Below are positions 1-12,373 of a stretch of 64,000 bases of DNA, one piece after another. The notes under the pieces were generated by a model. That model was not told where the DNA came from. It saw nothing but the letters and a program-made list of their open reading frames with translations, and searched no databases. The position numbers were made by a program, and so were the translations under genes. The first letter of the stretch is position 1; each line of letters begins with the position of its first letter. This DNA is from Cannabis sativa. Lineage: Eukaryota > Streptophyta > Magnoliopsida > Rosales > Cannabaceae. The DNA lies in NCBI RefSeq assembly GCF_029168945.1, contig NC_083602.1, forward strand, positions 8,925,850 through 8,989,849, written 5' to 3'.

Positions 1-1836
1 CCTAAATATGAACTTCTAAAACGATGAAATAAACACATATAAAGTTTAGTAAACCTTACATAGGGTGCACCGGAATATAATGACTCCTTCCGTTCAGATA
101 TCTAGCCCTTGATTCCTTTCTGTAGCAGAGCATTATCAATATCTGAACCTGGATCTCTTTCTTTCCTTCTTTAGTGCTGTAACTCCTTCTTGTTGAATGT
201 CTTTCTTCACGATCTTCCTCACTATGATTGAGGTATCACTTGCTGTGTGTGGGCACTACTCTACTCACTAAGTATTTCGAAATCTTAAGGAAGAAGAGAG
301 AGAGAGAGTGGGCGGCCAGGTATAGAGAGAGAAGGCTCAGGTTTTTCTGAATGAGAAGTGTGTAAGTTAAGTGTAAATTTCCTGAAGCCTTCACTATCTA
401 TTTATAGCATTCCACTAGGGTTAGGTTTGAATTATTTGACATTAAAATAATGAAAATATCAGATGAAAAAACCTATAAAAGAGGTAGGACCTATACAGTA
501 TGGATTTTGGCCTCACTTTTTGCAGTTTTGCAGTTTTATCACTTTTGCATCTGATTTTCTCAAAAACGCCAATTTTCAAATTCAACCATTTAAATGCCAA
601 TTCTAATTATTTAATAACTACAAATAATTATTAAATAATATTGTCATTTATCATATTTATTAATTGAACCATACAAAGTATCATAATTAACAAATATGCC
701 CCTAAAACTCTTACTTTACGATTTCGCCCTTACTTAGTGAAAAATTCACAAATAGACATAGTCTAATTTGAGAATTACAATTGATTAATCAAAACCAATT
801 ATATGAGTCTTACAAGCAATATTATCTCAACTAGTGGGGGGACCATGGGTCTATATAACCGAGCTTCCAATAAGCAGATCAAGAATTTATAACCTAAATT
901 CACTAACTTATTAATTCTTCTTTGAATCCACGCATAGAACTTAGAATTGCACTCTCAGTATATATAATGCTCTATATGTTCCAATATATAGACACATCAT
1001 TAGTTATCCATTGTTATACTCCAAATTTGATCAATGATCCTCTATATGAATGATCTACACTATATAGGGATTAGATTACCGTTACACCCTACAATGTATT
1101 TTATCCTTAAAACACTTAACCCCGTATAAATGATATTTCAGCTTATGTGAAATGAGATCTCCACCATTTATTTTCGTTTGGTCAAGCTCGAAGGAGATCA
1201 TGCTTTATTTACTATTTGCCATATAGAAGCTATAGATTCCATGTTTATGTTAGCGCTCCCACTCAATTGCACTACCGTGTTCCCAAAATGTACGTATCAC
1301 CCTGACCCAAAAGTAGGCTTAACTAACAAATCAAAGAACACGAATAGCCTCTTGAGATTGAGCCTAATCATAACAAGATTAAGATGATTTGATCTAGGAT
1401 CAACTAGGCGATATTGACTTGAATAGATATTACGGTAAGTTTAATAAATCTAAGTCAAAGTTCAATATCGGTCCCTTCCGATGCATACTCCATGCATCCA
1501 ACCTGAGCTTTACTTTAACCAATGCTCTGGAAAGAACATAGCATTTCTCCAAATGCAAGTAAACTCTGTTGTAGATTATCATATCAGTAAAACCCTGTGT
1601 CTGATAAATCTAGGAAACTTTATTCACATAGTCATGTTTACTTTCCAAAGTGTTGACGACACAATAAACAGGATCAAGTATGTGAAAAGAGTTTATGATG
1701 AATTTATACATTATGTACATATAATCATGAAATAAATCATGTGAACCATGCAACATTAAATGTTATTTCTGATCTATATTAATAAGTAAATCTTATTATA
1801 TTGAAATGAGTTTTATTTAGGGCATAAAACCCAACA
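1..1836 (-). mobile_element. Copia LTR (X/W/Z family), left end outside window
   Basis: The right end reads CCAACA, the complement of the LTR start TGTTGG. The body matches the complete LTRs at 60537-62431 and 20986-22876 along its length. A TATA-like TATAAATA lies on the minus strand at 399-406. The first ~50 bases of the repeat are missing, so the insertion starts left of the window. It lands inside the gypsy-3 integrase, with right flank AGATG. Whether it is a solo LTR or one end of a full element cannot be told. Short open frames inside it recur in every LTR copy and are not genes. Confidence 0.9.
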
Positions 1837-1837
1837 A

Positions 1838-2638
1838 GATGGGCAATCAGAAAGAACAATTCGGATATTAGAAGATTTACTACAAGCCTGTGTCATGGAA
1901 TTTGAGGGTTCATGGAATAAGTACTTACCTGTTATTGAATTCTCTTACAACAATAGCTACCAAAGTACAATAGGGATGGCTCCTTATGAGATGCTATATG
2001 GTAGGAAGTGACGCTCCCCTATTCATTTGGACGAAACTTAAGAAAGGAAGTACTTAGGTCCCGAGTTAGTTTAGAGGACCAATGAAGCTATAGACAATAT
2101 CAAGGCTCGGATGCTTGCTTCTCAAAGCAGGCAGAAAAGTTATGCTAATCCGAAGCGCAGAGATGTCATATTTCAGGCAAGGGAACATGTTTTCCTGCGG
2201 GTTTCACCAATGAAGGGTATTAGGCACTTCGAGAAGAAGGGTAAGTTGAGCCCAAGGTTCATTGGGCCATTTCAGATACATGAGAAGGTTGGGCAGGTAG
2301 CGTATCAGCTAGCCTTACCACCAGCATTGTCGTCTGTCCATGATGTATTCCATATTTCAATGTTGAGGAAATATGTTTCAGACCTAACCCATATCTTGAG
2401 TTATGAAGCCCTTGAACTACAGTAAGACTTGTCCTTTGAAGAGCAACTTGTTCAGATCCTTGATAGAAAGGAGAAAGTTCTTCGGAACAAGACCATTGCT
2501 TTAATCAAGGTGCTCCGGAGGAATAGCAAGGTGGAGGAAGCCACCTGGGAATTAGAGTCTGACATGAGGACTCAGCATCCAGAGCTATTCAGGTTAGATT
2601 TCGAGGACGAAATCCTTTTAACGGGGGAATATTTGTAA
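1838..2638 (+). pseudogene. Gypsy-3 integrase C-terminal half plus chromodomain-like tail
   Basis: The remnant enters at the DGQSERT motif, which holds the catalytic Glu of the DDE integrase. It continues through the conserved SYNNSYQSTIGMAPYE block, the GPF-containing C-terminal domain, and a tail ending in EEATWELESDM, the chromodomain-like end of Del/Tekay integrases. The two catalytic Asp residues are lost upstream at the copia insertion. In-frame stops interrupt it after GRK, after DET, after ELV and after ELQ, so it cannot be translated. The end overlaps the PPT/LTR junction by a few bases, as in gypsy-1. Confidence 0.85.
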
Positions 2639-4661
2639 TGATCGCTTTAAAAATTTGGATTAGTAAAGGCAATTAGCACGAATTTCTGTTATTTTCTTAG
2701 AATTATTTATGAATTTAATTATCTGTGGGCCTCATTATTAGAAATGAGCATTAGAGTTATAATTTCTCAATTCTGGAGATTTTATTAAACTCTAGGGGTA
2801 TTATTTGATATATATGTGAAATATGCTATTTTTGTAATTTTTGCTCGGTGACAACGGAAAATGCGATGGATGGCTAGTTTGATCACATGGGTAAGTCTAG
2901 AACCGTATTTCTTAGTAGGATATATATTGGAGAAAATAAAATACAGGGGTTAAGCGGGGTTATCGAGTTTGACCATTTTACCCCTAGTTGTGAGAAAGGC
3001 CAAGGTTATAACCTAGAAGGTAATTTAGTAATTTGTTTAGAGAGGTTTGGTGGCTGCCTAGGAGAGTGACATGTGGCTTCTTATTATTTTAGCAAAGCAA
3101 TTAATTTTCTAAGATTTATTTAATTAGGGAAAATTAAGAAAAATCAAGGAAAAGACAAAAAAGTGAAAAGAACTCATCCTTTCTCTCTCTCTTTGTTCGG
3201 CCAACCCAAAAACCAAAGGAGGCTCATCAAATTCAGTGTATTTTTTGGAGATTCAGCAAGATTCTTGTGAGTTTGAAGCAAAGGTAAACCCTAGAACAAT
3301 TGATTTTGTGTATTTAAAGCTTTAGATTGGTTTCATGAAGTGATTTTGAAAATTAGGGGCTGTAGGGGTTAGTGTTTGTGTAGTTCAAGTTATAATGTTC
3401 ATTTGAGTTGAGTATAGCTTCTTGTAGCTGGTTTTTAGCTATGGAGATAGATTTCAATAAGTTTGAGCTTTGAACTCAAAGCTTTGGTCATTAATGGCAT
3501 AAATTGATTTAGTGTGTTGTTCAGTGAAATACTTGTTGAAATATGTTGTTTACACCGTAATTAGGTACTCTGGAAGGTTTGGTTAGATTTGGTGGAGGAT
3601 TGAGAAAGAAATGAAAATTTTGGGGTGAACTGGTGTAAACCAGCTAGCCGGTTTTGGCAGGGTAGCCCGAATGTTCCATTTGCTCAATGCTCGTCCATTT
3701 CAATGCCTTAGTTAGGTGTTTCCTTATTTCTTCAGTTAGAGTAATCCCTAGAGGGTATAACAGAACCTAAGGTCGCGGGTTCGGGTTCTAGGATTAGGGT
3801 TTCAATCATGTGATTTACCTTGTTTTAATATGTGATTAGGGCATCTATCCAGCACGTGAGTCTTCATTCAGGTCAGTTAGCACACTTTAATCTGGAAAGA
3901 AGGTAAGAACTGTGTATAATATGTAATATGAATACTTGAGTGTATATATGTGCTAAGTGTATATGCATGCTTATGTGTTAGTTGCACTACCAACACTTGT
4001 ACAGTTATGGTATAGAGTGCATTGGTATAGTGGATGTTGTTTAGGAGTACATTAATGTGATACCGGCACAAGTACGCGAAAGTACTGAGTGTGTGTGGTA
4101 TATCACTCAGCTGTACTCGGGGTACAAAACAAACCCTACCAACACTCGTAAAGTGAGGTACGTAGTGTATGTGGTATAGTGGTTGTACCCTAGTATGGAA
4201 TGTTCTTACTCATCTGTTAAGCCTTGTAAATAGGTGTATGGGCGCCTTGATACAAGTCGGTATTTTATGATATGTTATATGGTTTTCTTATTGAGTCAGT
4301 CAACTCGCAGTTCTGCTTCCATGTGTAGGTAAAGGAAAGGCGAAAGCTGAACATGAGAGAGCCTCAGCTGGAATGAGGTTGTACATGCTGTGGCAAAGCG
4401 ACCTGGAGTTTTCGGTCTCAAGACATCTGGTGTTATATTTTGTAGTCGTCGTGCGATCTAAAAATTGTATTTTGGTACATTTTCTATAAAAGTTTAGATA
4501 CAGGATCCCGGTGTTTGTAAATAATTATGTAAATTATAAAGTTTAATATTTATTATAAAAAGTTTTAATTTGACACGTTTTTTCGAGATAAATCTTTGAT
4601 TAGCAAAGATAGCACTATAATTTAAAAAGCACTGTAGCGTGCTTAGCATTAGGGCGTTACA
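2634..4661 (+). repeat. Gypsy-3 3' LTR
   Basis: It starts TGTAATGATCGC right after a purine-rich PPT (aacgggggaatat) and ends GGGCGTTACA, a TG...CA LTR of 2028 bp. Its organisation resembles the gypsy-1 LTR (43741-46064): a similar start, a closing GATTAGCAA block, and the same GTTACA end. No gene is visible within it. Confidence 0.85.
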
Positions 4662-6333
4662 GAACTTCACTCAACGAATGATGGAGGCATCTGTTAAGTT
4701 TATTTTCAAGCATTTTTAGTGCCCATTTTAGTAGTTTTTTTTTTTTTTTTTTTTTTTTTCAGGTTTATGCTTGTTTTCTTTTTGTTCATGTTTTTATGGT
4801 GAAATAAATCATGTTGATTAAAATGAGGTGAAATATGCTCAATAATATGAATTTTATGGATTTATCGTGAATTTTTCAATTGTAAGATACAATGGATGAA
4901 AAATTCTAAGCTTTCGATGCTCAGCACGCTCCATTTGTGACTGCAAATAAAGCCTAAAGTTTGAAGCCTATTTTTTACTATGATACATTCACTTCTAGAA
5001 AAAACTTTTAGAATTGCATCAGTTTGGAAATTTTGCTTGGATATTCCTCCTATAAAAGGTTTTGGATCTAGGTTTTCATATCATTCAAACTTGGAGGCTG
5101 ATTTGGAGCACAGAAGGAAGACTAGGAGTAGAAGACACCATTGGAGAACTCCAAATAATGTTATTTCTCATCTATCTTTATCTTTTATGTGTTTAATTGA
5201 ATCTTTGTTGTTTTAGAATGACTCTTATGAGTTAATTTTATTTTAAGGATTATTATGTCAATCACTTGAATTTATTTTATGGATTAATGTAGTTATTCAA
5301 TTTCATCTTCTTCTCTTATTTCAATTCCAAACAATCTGTTTTAATTTTGCAATTATTCACTAGTCATCTATAATTGTTATCTATGAGTTTGAATCAAAAT
5401 TCTAGAAGGTGAGATTTGAATATGCTCTAATTATTATGGATGTAAATTGAGTTAGGACAAAATTACCTTGGTTGTTTGTATATTTTATTAGTTTCCTTAC
5501 TTAATGCTATATGGGGAGTTTTCACCTACATTGGGCTTGTAAGTCTTAACTAAATTATATACTATTTAACTCAACATGTCAATTGAATAGAAAGAAGAGA
5601 AATTGGATAATTTCATTAGGATATAAAATAAAGGATAGTTTGAAATCATAATAATCCTTGTCTTTATTATTGTTATTTCTTTATGTTTAAATCATTGTTT
5701 TAGTTTATTTACTTTTTCTCCAACATTTTTGTTAATCAAATAAAATTAAAAAAATTAATTAATGGGTAATTGATAATCAATCCACGTGGGAACAATACTC
5801 TATTTAGCCATGTTTTACTTGTTTTGATTGCGTATACTTGTGTACTGAATTTATCAAACAACATCACCAAAGACAAAGGTGACCGACGACATGAAGCTCA
5901 TTGCCCTACAATCACTTATATTTTGCTCCATGTTATGGGGCAAGATGTGGAGAAAGAGGGTTGAGACCTTGTCCGAGTTTATGTCCATAGCACAACATAT
6001 CATCAACTTAAAATATGCTTATTAGCAAGCCTTTAGAGTCCATCCAGTTTCGGCTCCTTCTGTGTCCGCAATGACGTTTAACACGGAAGTCCTAGTCCCT
6101 AGCACTCAGCACACTCTGATTATCTATGGACCTTTTGCATCTGGGTAGGCACCTACCCAAACACATTTTTCTGGGTATGGAGCAACACAAACTAGATGTA
6201 GCATCACTCCCACTCCTAAAACAATTTCTAAAACGATTTCCCTAAAAATGTAAGTTACTTCCTTTTATAGTGTTTCAACTAGGGCTTAGGGTTGAATCAT
6301 CATATTCGTTAACAAAAATCTACCTTAATAGTT
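4662..6333. other. Non-coding retroelement-like sequence, possible LTR/leader of the Tat-like fragment
   Basis: AT-rich, with no convincing gene. A 25-base T run lies at 4735-4759 and a TATAAAAGG box at about 5050. The segment around 5770-5870 resembles the conserved 3' ends of some plant gypsy LTRs; that is recalled, not searched. At 6259-6297 there is a 39-bp perfect match to a copia LTR (12813-12851). A small open frame at 4980-5216 has no recognisable domain. I read this as LTR plus leader of the element whose gag follows, but the LTR ends are not clear. Confidence 0.4.
4735..4759. repeat. Poly-T run (25 T)
   Basis: An uninterrupted run of 25 T in non-coding DNA. It may be replication slippage or the poly(A) of an inserted retroposed fragment on the minus strand. 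No TSD was found. Confidence 0.9.
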
Positions 6334-6350
6334 TGGTGCTTTCATTGAGA
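6334..6350 (+). promoter_or_regulatory. Possible primer-binding site of the Tat-like element
   Basis: TGGTGCTTTCATTGAGA lies about 75 bases before the gag-like ATG at 6409 and starts with TGG, as tRNA-primed sites do. The tRNA is not identified and no clear LTR end (CA) precedes it, so this is tentative. Confidence 0.3.
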
Positions 6351-6408
6351 GCCTACATGATAAAAGCTCAGAAAAATCCCTCCTAACCAATGACAAATTT
6401 TTTTCTCC

Positions 6409-8375
6409 ATGGCTGATAATGGGGAAAACGATAACACTCATCCTGAAGAGACTACTCATCGTCCTGGAAAAGAGATGATAGGCTCACAAAGGCCACACAA
6501 TTCACGAACAACACGTTCGACACGGTCCACATGCTGAAGGAGGAGCCAACGTGAAACCAATGCTGAAGAAGATGGTTATATACCTCTGATTGAGGATGTT
6601 TACGACCCCACCAGATACATACCGTTGGTCGAGTTGGAAAATCATCAACTCCGACGACATCTGGAGGAGGCAAACCAATGAAACGCTGAGTTGAAACAGG
6701 AGGCGGTTGTAGCTAGGGTAGCACAGGAAAACGACGTACAAAACCAACCTAATCCTGGAGTGAGGAGGCCACGAGGCAGACCTCGCGGCTCACGAACTAG
6801 GTTAAAGGCAACATCTCAAGAGGACCCTCAAAATGCTCAGGAAGAAGAACCTAGGGAAACTAAGGATGCCCCTAAAGATGAATAACCGAATGACGAGGCA
6901 CCTCATAAAGAAGTGCCTCAGAGACCCTGGGGATTTACAACCCAGGGGAATGGAAACTGTGATTTCCCAGAGTCCTCTAGCAGAAATGCGAATAGAAGGG
7001 AACCCCGAACTAGGGAATAGGAAATCCCTCGTGGTAACGAGAGAGATCTTGGGACTCAACCTAGGACAAGTGGGTTGCCCCTAAGACATCGTCAGCGTCC
7101 TTCTCGCACTGATAGAGAAGGGGCACACACAAACCCCAGCAGGGGCATGTATCAACTCATTCCCAAAGGAGAAGGCCAGTACGTGACGAGGCAAGTTCTA
7201 GCTCGAGACGTACAAGATTTCAAGATCATAGTGGATATACGCGAGGAGGAGATAGAACTCATCGCAGTAGTGATCAAGAGAGTACGGGAACAACTAGAAT
7301 CGAGGGCTACTCAAGGATGAGATCTATAAGTAATTATGACCCGCAACGACTAAATCTTGATGTGAAATTGAACCAGAAGAAGCCTGACTTACGTCAACAA
7401 CTCAATCAAAAGAAAGAGAATCTTATCCAATTGCGAATCATTGAGTTGGAGGACAAATTCAGGAGATACCAAGATAGGGAATATGGGAAACTGCCTGGTT
7501 ATGACTCGAACAAAGAGCCCAAGCCTTTCCATCCAAACATTATGAGTACCGAATTCCCCTAGGGATTTAAAAACCCCCACATCTCGTCATACGATGGGAC
7601 TACAGATTTGGTCGCTAACCTCAAAATTTGAACACAATAATGCAAGCCAGAAATGTTTCGAATAACTTACAATATATATTTTTCCCTACCTCGCTAGTTG
7701 GGGCAGCGAGCAGCTAGTTCAACAAATTTACACATCACTCGATCACCTCTTACGAACACTTGTCTAGAGACTTCAAGAAACAGTTCCAGGTAGCAAGAGA
7801 TAGGCGACCCGAAGCGTCTTCTCTTACTAACATAAAGTAGCAACCGGACGAGACACTTAAGGCCTACCTAATCATTTCAGTATAGCTGCTGTAAGGGTTA
7901 GAAACTTAAACGATAGTGTTAAATTTACTGCTCTTCAAGTAGGGAATACGACTGATCGTTCGATTGCTGGAGGCGAGCTGTGGGATGACTTGCAGGGTCA
8001 CCCAGTAAAAAACATCAGCGAGTTCAATGAGAGAGCTTAGGTATTTGTTCAAAAAGAGGAAGTAAAGAAAGAGATGAAGTTGTTAAATATTGGCTCAGGA
8101 GGTAAACCCAACACTGTCTCGACAAGCACTGTCTCGATAAAGGCTGACAATCTAGGAGGCTCTTTTACAAAGAGGAAAGATGAGTCTTAGGAGTCAGCCA
8201 AAGATAAGAAAAAACAAAAGAAGCACAACAAGTACGTGCCAGTCTACACTATTTATACTGAGCTTATTGAAACCTGGGAAAATATCTACCTCGCACCACA
8301 TGAGCATAGGGTCGCATTCCGTAAACTTGAGCCCATGAGACATGCGAGACACAAAAGAGATGCAACAAAATTTTA
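6409..8375 (+). pseudogene. Gag of a Tat/Athila-type Ty3/gypsy element, decayed and truncated
   Basis: Frames 6409-6540, 6691-6885, 7075-7320 and 7317-7562 and the downstream stretch form one broken gag. The N-terminal part is charged and contains RRPRGRPRGSR, an AT-hook-like basic patch. From about 7540 to 7870 the conserved retrotransposon-gag core is readable across frames: a FKNPHISSYDGTTD-type block, then WFNKFTHHSITSYEHLSRDF, then an LTNIKQQPDETLKAY-type block with stops. At about 8220-8375 the sequence reaches the basic region just before the expected zinc knuckle and stops abruptly at the gypsy-2 LTR. There are many stops and shifts. No protease or pol of this element is in the window. 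Confidence 0.75.
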
Positions 8376-10100
8376 ACTACAAAAGTTGTTGCCTAGCGAC
8401 TATACAAAATACAACCAGCTGTCCCAAAGATCGTACGCTCTAGGTGTAATAGCCCCAACATGTACAATCCTCATCCGCTCATCTCGCGGCTGCTCAACCA
8501 TAGCCTTGCCCTTACCTATATATGCAAACAATAACTGTGAGCGAAAAGACTAAGTAAGAATATCATAATCATAAACATAAATTTAACATTAATTATAATT
8601 AGGCGCCCATACACCCAACTATAACCCTATCCCCGTGTCCCACACAATACTGAGTCTAGAACGTTCATACAACCATACTATCAACCAAAATATCAGTATA
8701 TACTCGGTAATCTAGTCATACTCTAGTCGTACAGATGTGATAGCGTTGATCTTGTAATTGCCAAACATACATCAATCAATATCCAGTACAACTCTACATA
8801 TAAACATGCATGCTAAACATGTAAGCAAATATGCATATCATTGTACAATTCTTACCTCGTTTTCAAATTTAGTTGTGCCGGTCAACTTGAGTGGAACTGC
8901 TGCTCGACGATTTACACGCCCCTGAATCACAATATTCGTGAAACTGATGAGTGACATGATATATCACTTTTTGGGAACTTAAAATAAAAAATAAATTAAT
9001 CCCTATCGATAAATAACTTTGCAATACCCTAAATATCGTAAAAATAGAAAAAACTAAGGTTCGCTAAAATACCCCAACTGGTAGATCGGTTCCCCAACCG
9101 TAGAATCAATTTTGTGGGGTTTCCTAGGGACCAACCGAAATTCTTGTTCCTACAGGTCCCACTGTTATGGTCGACCAATTTAGTGCAGAAACACCAAGAA
9201 CTCCACAAACACCTCAATTCAATCCCAAATGCTACCAAACCTTCCAGAGTACCTATTTACACTACAATAAACATAATCCAACAATAAAACTAGCCAATAA
9301 CCTCTGTAGCAAAAACCACCATTAGAGAGCAAAGCTTGAGTTCATAAACTCAAACCTTGCTCAATCACCATAACAACCAGCCAATCGATCCTAAAAGAGC
9401 TTAAATAACTTCAACATAATATCAAAACACAAAATCAAACACTGTAAAACATCACAGGTCCTAACCCTAAAATCAAGCATAAAATCTTAACTTATAGCTT
9501 AAGAAACCGTATAAAAAGAGATAGGGAATTTACCATGGACTAAAACCTAAAAGATCTTGCTAAACACCTTAGATTGAGCTGTAGAAATCCTTGAATGGGT
9601 GCTGACTTTTCTTGAGGGTTCGAGAAAGAGAGAGAATGGAAGAAATAGAGAGTTTATGTGTTTATTATAATCTTTGAATAAAAGTAATATTAAGTTATCA
9701 TCTAACAAAGTAAATATAAAATCAGATCAATAAACATAACAAAAATGGGAAAAAGATCATTTTGCCCTTGCCTAAGCCAAAAGACAACATTACCACCTAG
9801 GGGTAATTTGGTCATTTCTAAAACCTCAACTATTTTTGACATTCCCAATGTCTATCTAAGTTTCCCCATTATTACTAAAGTACGAAATCATTAGAAAATA
9901 TGATCCTATCAGTCGAACATCGCGTTCTAATGTTGTCGGCCATAAAATATGAAAAACATGAAATTTCATATACAATGTAATACCACACAAGAATTCGAAT
10001 ATATCACATAAATTCATAAATCATTACTAATAATCCAATATCACAATTAAGCAATATTTATCTTCTAATTAATCATATTAAAACTTAAGCAATCTTTACA
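8376..10100 (-). repeat. Gypsy-2 3' LTR, truncated
   Basis: The right edge, read on the minus strand, is TGTAAAGATTGCTT, matching the LTR start of gypsy-1. The left part matches the 5' LTR remnant at 23236-23686 (for instance the GCCTAGCGACTATACAAAATAC block). The final ~207 bp of the LTR, present at 23029-23235, are missing here and the sequence passes straight into the Tat-like gag. Confidence 0.8.
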
Positions 10101-11250
10101 ATTATCACCTGTTAAAAGGATCCCGTCCTCAAAATCTAACTTGAATAACTCTTGATATTGAGCCTTCATGTCAAACTCCAACTCCCAGGTGGCTTCCTCC
10201 ACCTTACTGTTTCTCCAGAGCACCTTGACCAAAGCAATGGTTTTTTTTTCGAAGGACTTTATATTTTCTATCTAAAATCTTAACTGGTTGTTCCTTGTAT
10301 GATAAGTCAAGCTGAAGTTCTAGGCTTTCATAACTCAGCACATGAGTGGGATCTGAAGTGCGTTTTCGTAACATAGAGACATAAAATACGTTGTGAACTA
10401 TTGAAAGTGCTGGAGGCAAGGCTAGACGATATGCTACCAGTCCAACCTTCTCGAGAATATCGAAAGGCCCTGTAAACCTAAGGCATAACTTGCCCTTTTT
10501 CTTGAAATGTTTCAACCCCTTCATAGGAGATACTCATAGGAATACATGATCACCTACTTGGAATTCTACATTTCTGCGTTTCAGATCTGCATAACTCTTT
10601 TGCCTACTCTGAGAGGCAAGCATTCTGTCCTTGATCTTTCCTATAGCCTCGTTGGTCCGTTGTACTGATTCAGGACCCAAATATTTCCTTTCTCCAGATT
10701 CATCCTAGTGAATTGGAGATCTACATTTCCTGCCATACAACATTTCATAGGGATCCATCCCTATAGTACTTTGATAATTGTCGTTGTATGAGAATTCTAT
10801 CAGTCATATGTACTTGCTCCCAGGGCCTTTGAAATCAAACACACAGGCACATAACATATCTTCAAGTATTTGAATTGAACTTCGGATTGTCCACCAGTAT
10901 GAGGATGGAAAGTTGTACTAAACTCCAGTTTGGTACCCATCGCCTGCTGGAGACCTTGCCAAAATTTTGAGGTGAACTTCGAATCCCTATCTAATATAAT
11001 GGACTTCAGAGCCTCATGTAACCTCACTATTTCTTTCACGCATAACTCTACATATTGATCCACTGTAAAGACTATTTTTACCGGTAGAATATGTGAGGAT
11101 TTAGTAAATCGATCTACCACAACTCAAATAGAATCATACATCCACGTAGTTCTAGGTAATCAAACCACAAAATCCATGGTGACATCTTCTCACTTCCACT
11201 TAGAAAGAGTCAGAGGTTGCAACAACCCTGCAGGTCTCTAATGTTCAGCC
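10101..11250 (-). pseudogene. Gypsy-2 integrase core and chromodomain-like tail
   Basis: Minus-strand frames at 10800-11120 and 10204-10524 carry the integrase core and C-terminal part. The core has VDRFTKSSH with the first catalytic Asp, LDRDSKF with the second, and a Glu region read as GGQSEVQ. It then runs to the KKGKLCLRFTGPF domain and the EEQPVKILDRK tail. Frameshifts separate the segments, and several residues conserved in gypsy-1 are changed, including the end of the core. This is an inactive DDE integrase. The chromodomain-like tail identifies it as a chromovirus; chromatin targeting by such tails is family knowledge. Confidence 0.8.
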
Positions 11251-12373
11251 TTAATCTGCTAACAAGTCAGGCATCGGGATACATATTCTACCACATCTTT
11301 CTTCATCCCGCACCACCAATAGAAGGGTTTTAAATCGTGGTACATTTTGGTAGTGCCAAGATGCAGTGAATAAGGAGTGGTATGTGCTTCCTCGAGAATC
11401 TTATTTCTAAGTTCCACATTTCTAAAAACATAAACTATAGTTCTATACAACAACATCTCATTACCCAACACTATATAATCTTTAGCTTAACCATATGAAA
11501 CCTCTTCTCAGATCTTCACAAGTTCTAGATCAGTTAACTGAGCAGTTTTAATTCTATCTAATAGATAAGATTGCAATGTCAAATTGTTAAGATTTCCTAC
11601 AACAAACTCAATACCTGATCAGACCATATTATCTGCTAGCTGGGGTTAAATCTTAATCATACTAGTTACTTGCCCAAGACCCTTCTTAATAAGGGCATTT
11701 GCCACCACATTGGCCTTCCTAGGATGGTAAAGGATTTCACACTCGTAATCCTTAACCAACTCCAACCAATGTCTCTGCCTCATATTCAAATCTTAAGGGG
11801 TAAAGAAATATTTGAGGCTCATGTGGTCAGGCTAAATCTCACACTTTTCTCTTTGTAGATAATGTCACCAAATCTTCAAATCAAAAACTACAGCGGCAAG
11901 TTCCAGATCATGAGTTGGGTATCACTGTTCATATTCCTTTAACTGACGGGAGACATAAGCGATGCCTTGATTGGCTTGCATCAAAACACACCCCAGACCC
12001 TGTCTAGATGCATCGCAGTACACTACAAACTTCTCTTTATGAGAGGGTAGGGCTAACACTGGAGCTGTGATCAATCTCTATTTTAATTCCTGGTAACTTG
12101 CTTCACACTTATCTGTTTGCAGAAACTGTTGATTCTTTTTAGTGTGTTCGGCTAAGGGTCTTGAGATTTTAGAAAATCCCTCAACAAACCGACAGTAATA
12201 GCCAGAGAAACCCAAAAAACTTCTACCTTTCGTAATTGTTTTTGGTCTCGGCCAATCCTTGAAAAATTCAATCTTCCCTAGATCGACCTTGATCCCATCC
12301 TTACTGTCAATGTGTCCAAGAAAAGACACCTGACATTGCCAAAACTTAGACTTTTTGAACTTGGCATACCGAT
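11251..12373 (-). pseudogene. Gypsy-2 RT thumb region, RNase H and integrase zinc finger
   Basis: Read on the minus strand from 12373: the RT end (SFLGHIDSKDGIKVDL, then [18 protein letters not shown]), an RNase H region with several stops, then the integrase N-terminal zinc-binding part (LGTTKMYHDLKPFYWWCGMK and RCLTC). The segment starts where a solo copia LTR splits the RT. Alignment with gypsy-1 48560-49690 is continuous, with frameshifts. Confidence 0.75.

Larger units (their letters stand above)
1837..4661 (+). mobile_element. Gypsy-3: 3' part of a Del/Tekay-type Ty3/gypsy element
   Basis: This is the C-terminal half of an integrase pseudogene followed directly by a complete 3' LTR. 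The 5' part lies left of the window or beyond the copia LTR at 1-1836. The protein remnant aligns by eye with the integrase of gypsy-1 (49705-50829), but the LTR is clearly diverged, so this is a related older family. The 5 bp after the element are GAACT; the matching left copy is not in the window. Confidence 0.85.

Noticed and set aside
1178..1735. Small open frames recurring in several places (also 22208-22447, 53485-54042, 61773-62330) that could look like a conserved small-protein family
   Set aside because: All lie at homologous positions of copia LTRs. Conservation comes from recent transposition; frames break freely in other LTR copies and no domain is recognisable.
4980..5216. 78-aa frame near a TATA-like box as a host gene
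   Set aside because: No recognisable domain, no exon structure, and it lies in retroelement-like non-coding sequence.
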